Positions 7,194 through 10,627 of a stretch of DNA of 10,627 nucleotides are shown piece by piece. The number at the start of each line of letters is the position of its first letter. The first letter of the stretch is position 1. The position numbers were made by a program, and so were the translations under genes. The stretch is taken from assembly GCA_964549635.1 (NCBI GenBank), contig CAZJVJ010000031.1, positions 1 to 10,627 of the forward strand, read 5' to 3'. The notes under the pieces are model-generated. The model had not been told where the DNA came from. It made no database searches and saw nothing but the letters and a program-made list of their open reading frames with translations. The DNA is from VGNY01 sp964549635 (GTDB taxonomy: Bacteria > Chloroflexota > Dehalococcoidia > GIF9 > UBA5629).

Positions 7194-7852
7194 ATGCAAA
7201 ATCGTAAAGATACAAAAAGAGTCACCAGTTCCAAACGTACACATGTTTTAATCCCGCAGATGGGTATTGAGACAAGGCACGCGGGAAAGCCAGTCAGGAA
7301 TGCATTTTTGACGGGATATGTATATTTGCTCGTTAACTCTTCAGCCAGTATGGAAGGCGACGAGCTAAAGCAGGCTACAAACGGAGCTTTGAATTTTGCC
7401 GAGCACGCTTTAGATAAAGGATATTTTACTGGTTTAATTCGTTTCGATTCGTCTCCCAAGCTTATCTATGAATTCTTTAAAGACATTTCTAATCTAGAGA
7501 AAAGACTTGTGGGCTTAGAGATAGGAGACACCACCCACACGGCTAAAGCAATCAATCTTGCTCATGAGCTTTTGAGGGAAATGGAAAGAGCCCCACTAAT
7601 TGTTATTGCCACCAATGGCCTGCCTAATGGGGCAGGTAACCCTATTGTCGGTCTAAACGCTGGTCAAAGTGCAAGAAGGAGCGGAATAGACATCAGCGCC
7701 ATCGGCGCTGAGGATGCCGATCGGGCATTTCTGAACGGTTCGCCTCACGTGGTGAATTAGGCATAAAAGTTCCAAGAAAGGAACTCGAAAAGACCATCAT
7801 GAGCTCGGTAAAGATGCTACCACCAAGAGACAAAAGGGTAACTACGAAATAA
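7194..7852 (+). CDS. von Willebrand factor A domain protein with altered MIDAS, frameshifted near the end
   Basis: The protein is a compact vWA domain with little else, 219 residues after correction. As read it stops at 7760 after 188 residues. Restoring one C near 7737 (AACGG to AACCGG) gives NRFASRGELGIKVPRKELEK and SSVKMLPP to a TAA at 7850-7852, the usual end of this vWA type. The strand order is typical: YVYLLVNSSASMEGDEL at 42-58, GLIRFDS near 80-86, EIGDTTHTAKAINLA at 109-123, PLIVIATNG at 134-142, GIDISAIGAEDADRAFL at 164-180. The metal site (MIDAS) normally has DxSxS and TDG; here both aspartates are Asn (N48 and N141), while S50, S52 and T114 remain. Metal binding is therefore probably weak, and a scaffold role is likelier. 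ATG 7194 is preceded by an in-frame stop and lacks a good ribosome site. It lies 12 bases before the J-domain gene. Confidence 0.8.
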
Positions 7853-7864
7853 GAACGAAGTTAC

Positions 7865-8621
7865 ATGGGCGTCTTTGAAGACTATTACGAGATACTACAA
7901 GTTCACTCCTCAGCCGAACCCGAGGTGATAGAAGCAGCTTATAAGAAGCTAGCTCTAAAATATCATCCTGATAAGAATCCAAGCCCTGCTGCTCAGGAAA
8001 AGATGAAAAAGATCAACGTCGCCCATGGGATTTTGTATGACCCTGAACAAGGCAAACGTTATGATGCTGAATGCCTTCAAAAGAAGGCAAGCACAGCCAG
8101 TTCAGTAAAAGACCACATCCTTGTCAAACCTAAGCCAATTTTTGAGCCGACACGTATAGAATTTAAAAACGTGAAGGCTGGCAAGATCCGGAAGGCTTCA
8201 TTCTTGATCTTCAATGCGAGTGGACCTTATTCGAGGGTATGTATTGATAGCTCTAAATCTTGGCCGATAATAAGCGATTATAACTCGCTAACGCCATCTG
8301 ACGAGTTGCCACTTAACGTAAACATCCAAGCATTGGCTAAAGATTGGAATAAGAGTTATTCTGGTTCTATTAGAGTTGAGCTAGATGAAGTTAAGGCGAT
8401 CCTACCAGTCGAACTCCAGCCTAAAAGTAAGCTTATGTTAAAAGACCGCCGGTGGCATGACATAGAGTATGACAACCTCAAAGATTGGGTGAAGAAAAGA
8501 TAAGCTTGATGCAGGAGAAGAACTAAAAGGAAAGATTTTCAGATGCAGACTCAATCGGGGCACAGGTAAATATCAAATCCGGTTACGATATAGATATAAT
8601 ATTGGTATTTATGAACCATGA
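7865..8621 (+). CDS. J-domain (DnaJ-like) protein with Ig-like segment and shared C-terminal tail, frameshifted
   Basis: Residues 5-70 are a J-domain: DYYEILQVHSSAEPEVIEAA, HPD at 34-36 and a final helix with YDPEQGKRYDAE. This part stimulates Hsp70 (DnaK) ATPase. There is no Gly/Phe region or zinc finger, so it is not canonical DnaJ. Residues 93-183 look like an Ig-like beta-sandwich (FEPTRIEFKNVKAGKIRKAS, FLIFNASGP, SWPIIS). From W197 the tail WHDIEYDNLKDWVK begins. The frame as read stops at 8501-8503 after 212 residues. A one-base correction in the A-run 8495-8498 continues it as DKLDAGEELKGKIFRCRLNR, TGKYQIRLRYRYNIGIYEP, to TGA at 8619-8621. This extension matches the end of the TIR protein downstream, which is why I trust the correction. 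The start ATG 7865 gives the expected J-domain N-terminus; its ribosome site is weak. The client is unknown. Confidence 0.87.
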
Positions 8622-8695
8622 ATCAGCAAACTAAATGTTACACTTACAGGGTACAGACTGATATTGAAAACGGACATAAAAGCAGAACATAAACT

Positions 8696-9322
8696 ATGAG
8701 CCATGATGTTTTCATAAGTTTTGCCTTCAAGGATCAGAAAGCGGCCGAGTGCATCCGTGACTATTTGGAAAAAAATGGGATCAATTGCTTTATGTGCACG
8801 GATCTGCCAAGTGGAGTTGATTTTGACGTTCAATTAGGTGAGGCTATTCGTAAAAGTAAAGTGTTGCTTTTGGTTTTCTCGGCTCACGCCGATGAATCAG
8901 AATCAGTGAGAGCCGAAATGAATATAGCCAAGACAAATAAGATAACTAGGGTTCCCGTACGCATAGAAGACAGAATGCCGAACAAACTGGCTTATCTAAT
9001 TGGGACAGCTCTATTTTTCGACGCTTTCCCGCCACCCCTTGAGAACCATTTGCCTAGGCTATGCAAGGACATTCACGCAATTTTGAATCAATTAAAAACG
9101 CCTCCTCGAGGACTTCATCACCTGCCCCAGCCAGTAATTAGTCCCACAGCGCCTTTACCGAAGCTATTACCCGGCAAGTGGTATGAGGTAGATTATGATG
9201 ACCTTAACGACTGGGTTAAAGAACGAATAAAGGTGCTCGAGTCGGGTAAGCAACTAGTAGGCCGTACATTTATTTATAGAAAGAACCGATACACTGGCAA
9301 GTATGAGAGGAAGCTTAAATAG
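8696..9322 (+). CDS. TIR domain protein with the same C-terminal tail as the J-domain protein
   Basis: The 208-residue protein begins with a bacterial TIR (TIR_2 type) domain at about residues 3-130: HDVFISFAFKDQKAAECIRD, a DLPSG loop at 36-40, IRKSKVLLLVFSAHA at 51-65 and RAEMNIAK. Many such domains cleave NAD or make ADP-ribose signals. Glu74 (SVRAEMN) sits where the catalytic Glu of TIR NADases is expected, so activity is plausible but not proven. A Pro-rich linker (residues 136-160) leads to the tail WYEVDYDDLNDWVKERIKVL and GRTFIYRKNRYTGKYER, clearly related to the J-domain protein tail. There is no membrane segment, so it is probably cytosolic. The ATG at 8696 fits the domain start but has no clear ribosome site. 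It lies 74 bases after the corrected J-domain stop and 94 bases before the ADP-ribosylglycohydrolase. Defence or signalling is likely by family. Confidence 0.9.
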   Translation: MSHDVFISFAFKDQKAAECIRDYLEKNGINCFMCTDLPSGVDFDVQLGEAIRKSKVLLLVFSAHADESESVRAEMNIAKTNKITRVPVRIEDRMPNKLAYLIGTALFFDAFPPPLENHLPRLCKDIHAILNQLKTPPRGLHHLPQPVISPTAPLPKLLPGKWYEVDYDDLNDWVKERIKVLESGKQLVGRTFIYRKNRYTGKYERKLK

Positions 9323-9379
9323 CCAGTCAGCAATGGGGTGTCATTGGAGTTATAAGAATCAATGTAGGTACAGTAAGCC

Positions 9380-9411
9380 ACGAAACACCAGAACCTGAGG
9401 CTTCGTTTTTT
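9380..9411 (+). terminator. Weak terminator-like hairpin after the TIR gene
   Basis: ACGAA (9380-9384) can pair with TTCGT (9402-9406) around a 17-base loop that holds a possible inner CC/GG pair. T6 runs over 9406-9411. The stem is short and the loop long, so I hold it lightly. If real it would reduce read-through into the next gene. Confidence 0.25.
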
Positions 9412-9416
9412 GCAAA

Positions 9417-10520
9417 TTGATTGATAATACAAGTTTACTTGAATATTTAATTAGACACGGTACCGTCCGTGTCTGTGACGGCAATATTTTTCGTAGTTGC
9501 CCTCGTAACCTTCCCCTGAATTTCTCTTTTGAAAAAGTGGAGGGCATGCTTCTTGGCGTTGCTATCGGCGACGCCCTTGGGGCCACGACGGAGGGCAGAT
9601 TACCTAGGGATAGACACCTCCTTTTCGGTGAGATAAGAGATTATGTACCCGGAAGACGTTCACACAACCGTGCTATTGGGGTACCCACAGATGATACCCA
9701 GATGACCTTCTGGACACTGGAGCAACTTATTGAGGATGGAGGTCTTATCCCTGATAATTTGGCGAAGCGTTTCTGTAAGCACCGTATTATCGGCATCGGC
9801 AGTACAACAAAGCAGTTCGTTATAAACTATAAAGATAGGCATAAAAAATGGTACGCGGCTGGATTGGATTCGCTTGGCAACGGGGCTTTGATGCGCATAG
9901 CTCCTATCCTTATACCCTACCTTAGGAATCCTCATCCATCAATTTACGCTGATGCGGCTTTGGATACAATGATAACCCATAACGCCTTTGGTAACATTGC
10001 AACCTGCGTTGCTTTTGTGAAAATCCTCTGGGAACTTCTGGCTTTGTCATCGCCTCCCGAACCATACTGGTGGCTCGATGCGTACTGTTCTGTAGCGCAA
10101 GAACTGGAGGGCGATGCACAATACCGCCCGCATATAGTCAACTTTGCTCATTACCGGCGTCCACTATGGCAATTCACAGACACGGTGGTACGCGAGGCGT
10201 TAAGCAGAAGAATGGCTGTTTTAGAGGCATGCAGTTGGTGGGGATCAGGTGCTAGTCTGTTCGAGACAGTTCCGTCAGTTCTATATATTCTTGCTACCCA
10301 TTCAGAAAACGCGGAGGAGGCGATAATCCGAGCGGTCAACGATACCAAAGACAACGATACCATAGCAGCTGTGGTTGGAGCGGCAGTTGGCGCCTTGCAT
10401 GGTCTTAAAGGCATTCCTGACCGTTGGATTGCTGGCCTGACTGGCAGAACAAGAGGCAGTGACGATGGTAATATATTCAAGCTGATATTAAAAGCGAAGA
10501 GAGCCTTTTGGATCATATAG
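9417..10520 (+). CDS. ADP-ribosylglycohydrolase (DraG/ARH-like) family protein
   Basis: The 367-residue protein belongs to the family that removes ADP-ribose from proteins or other acceptors with two metal ions, as DraG does for dinitrogenase reductase. Landmarks are VEGMLLGVAIGDALG at 41-55, TDDT at 91-94, GNGALMRIAP at 154-163 and AVNDTKDNDTIAA at 306-318. The metal ligands expected from the family, D92, D93, D312, D314 and T315, are all present, so it should be active. An N-terminal extension of about 38 residues (LLEYLIRHGTVRVCDGNIFR) precedes the catalytic fold. I recall similar extensions in relatives, which supports the early TTG start at 9417. No ribosome site stands at the right distance and an in-frame TGA at 9396-9398 excludes a longer start. 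It follows the TIR gene by 94 bases. No ADP-ribosyltransferase is present, so its substrate may lie elsewhere, be a TIR product or be a host protein. Confidence 0.92.
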   Translation: MIDNTSLLEYLIRHGTVRVCDGNIFRSCPRNLPLNFSFEKVEGMLLGVAIGDALGATTEGRLPRDRHLLFGEIRDYVPGRRSHNRAIGVPTDDTQMTFWTLEQLIEDGGLIPDNLAKRFCKHRIIGIGSTTKQFVINYKDRHKKWYAAGLDSLGNGALMRIAPILIPYLRNPHPSIYADAALDTMITHNAFGNIATCVAFVKILWELLALSSPPEPYWWLDAYCSVAQELEGDAQYRPHIVNFAHYRRPLWQFTDTVVREALSRRMAVLEACSWWGSGASLFETVPSVLYILATHSENAEEAIIRAVNDTKDNDTIAAVVGAAVGALHGLKGIPDRWIAGLTGRTRGSDDGNIFKLILKAKRAFWII

Positions 10521-10627
10521 GTAATGAGTTGCTGTGTAATGTGCACCCGACTCTGCAAAGACATAGCGAAAAGTGCAGGACTCCTCTAGCACAAAGCGAG
10601 CCAACACACGAGTTTTAAATCATCCCT
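10521..10627. other. Window end, no gene recognised
   Basis: These 107 bases follow the ADP-ribosylglycohydrolase stop. A loose CTGCA/TGCAG pair with a 16-base loop is too weak to call a terminator, and no reading frame of useful length begins here. Confidence 0.5.

Noticed and set aside
7145..7459. Minus-strand open frame of 104 codons opposite the vWA gene start
   Set aside because: It lies over the vWA gene, whose own frame carries clear family motifs, so it is a shadow.
10151..10564. Minus-strand open frame of 137 codons opposite the end of the ADP-ribosylglycohydrolase gene
   Set aside because: The plus strand there carries the conserved metal-binding motif AVNDTKDNDT, so the antisense frame is a shadow.
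1..10585. AGGAGTCC at 1-8 and its reverse complement GGACTCCT at 10578-10585, possibly element ends
   Set aside because: Eight bases over 10.6 kb is expected by chance, and the match does not extend.
1..10627. CRISPR array, tRNA or rRNA genes
   Set aside because: No regularly spaced repeats, tRNA-like cloverleaf or conserved rRNA stretches were noticed on either strand by eye.

Overview
The window looks like bacterial chromosome, probably from an environmental genome, with a base composition near the middle of the range. The host cannot be fixed from the sequence. A lipoprotein solute-binding protein, TTG starts next to a strong AAGGAGG site, and the mix of Liv transport genes with vWA, J-domain, TIR and ADP-ribosylglycohydrolase genes would suit Chloroflexota (Dehalococcoidia-like) or Desulfobacterota. 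This is a guess from gene types, not a measurement.

Layout. (1) Positions 30-533, minus strand: remains of a small unrecognised gene, readable only by joining three frames. (2) Positions 701-5923, minus strand: a Liv-type uptake operon in the order long-chain acyl-CoA synthetase (5923 to 4020, split by a one-base frameshift in an A-run), livH, livM, lipoprotein binding protein. It ends in a perfect 12-bp terminator hairpin at 701-732. A promoter candidate lies at 6080-6106 and a small 5' leader hairpin at 6046-6064. No ATPase genes (livG, livF) are present. (3) Positions 6116-7015: a decayed ISL3-type insertion sequence whose transposase has frameshifts, stops and an internal deletion of the catalytic Asp region. 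(4) Positions 7194-10520, plus strand: an accessory cassette of vWA protein, J-domain protein with an Ig-like segment, TIR protein and ADP-ribosylglycohydrolase.

How the genes may work together. The operon's membrane and binding proteins would import a small carboxylate or amino acid, and the synthetase would activate an acid to its CoA thioester; the ATPases must come from elsewhere in the genome. The plus-strand cassette joins an NAD-related TIR effector, a hydrolase that removes ADP-ribose, a co-chaperone and a vWA scaffold. Its most striking trait is a tail of about 50 residues shared by the J-domain and TIR proteins, visible in the J-domain protein only after correcting a frameshift. I read the cassette as a candidate defence or stress-signalling system, by inference.

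Several genes carry single-base frameshifts, some in homopolymers (acyl-CoA synthetase, vWA, J-domain protein, the small left-hand gene). Indel sequencing error is a serious possibility, so the breaks should not be taken as biological without re-sequencing.
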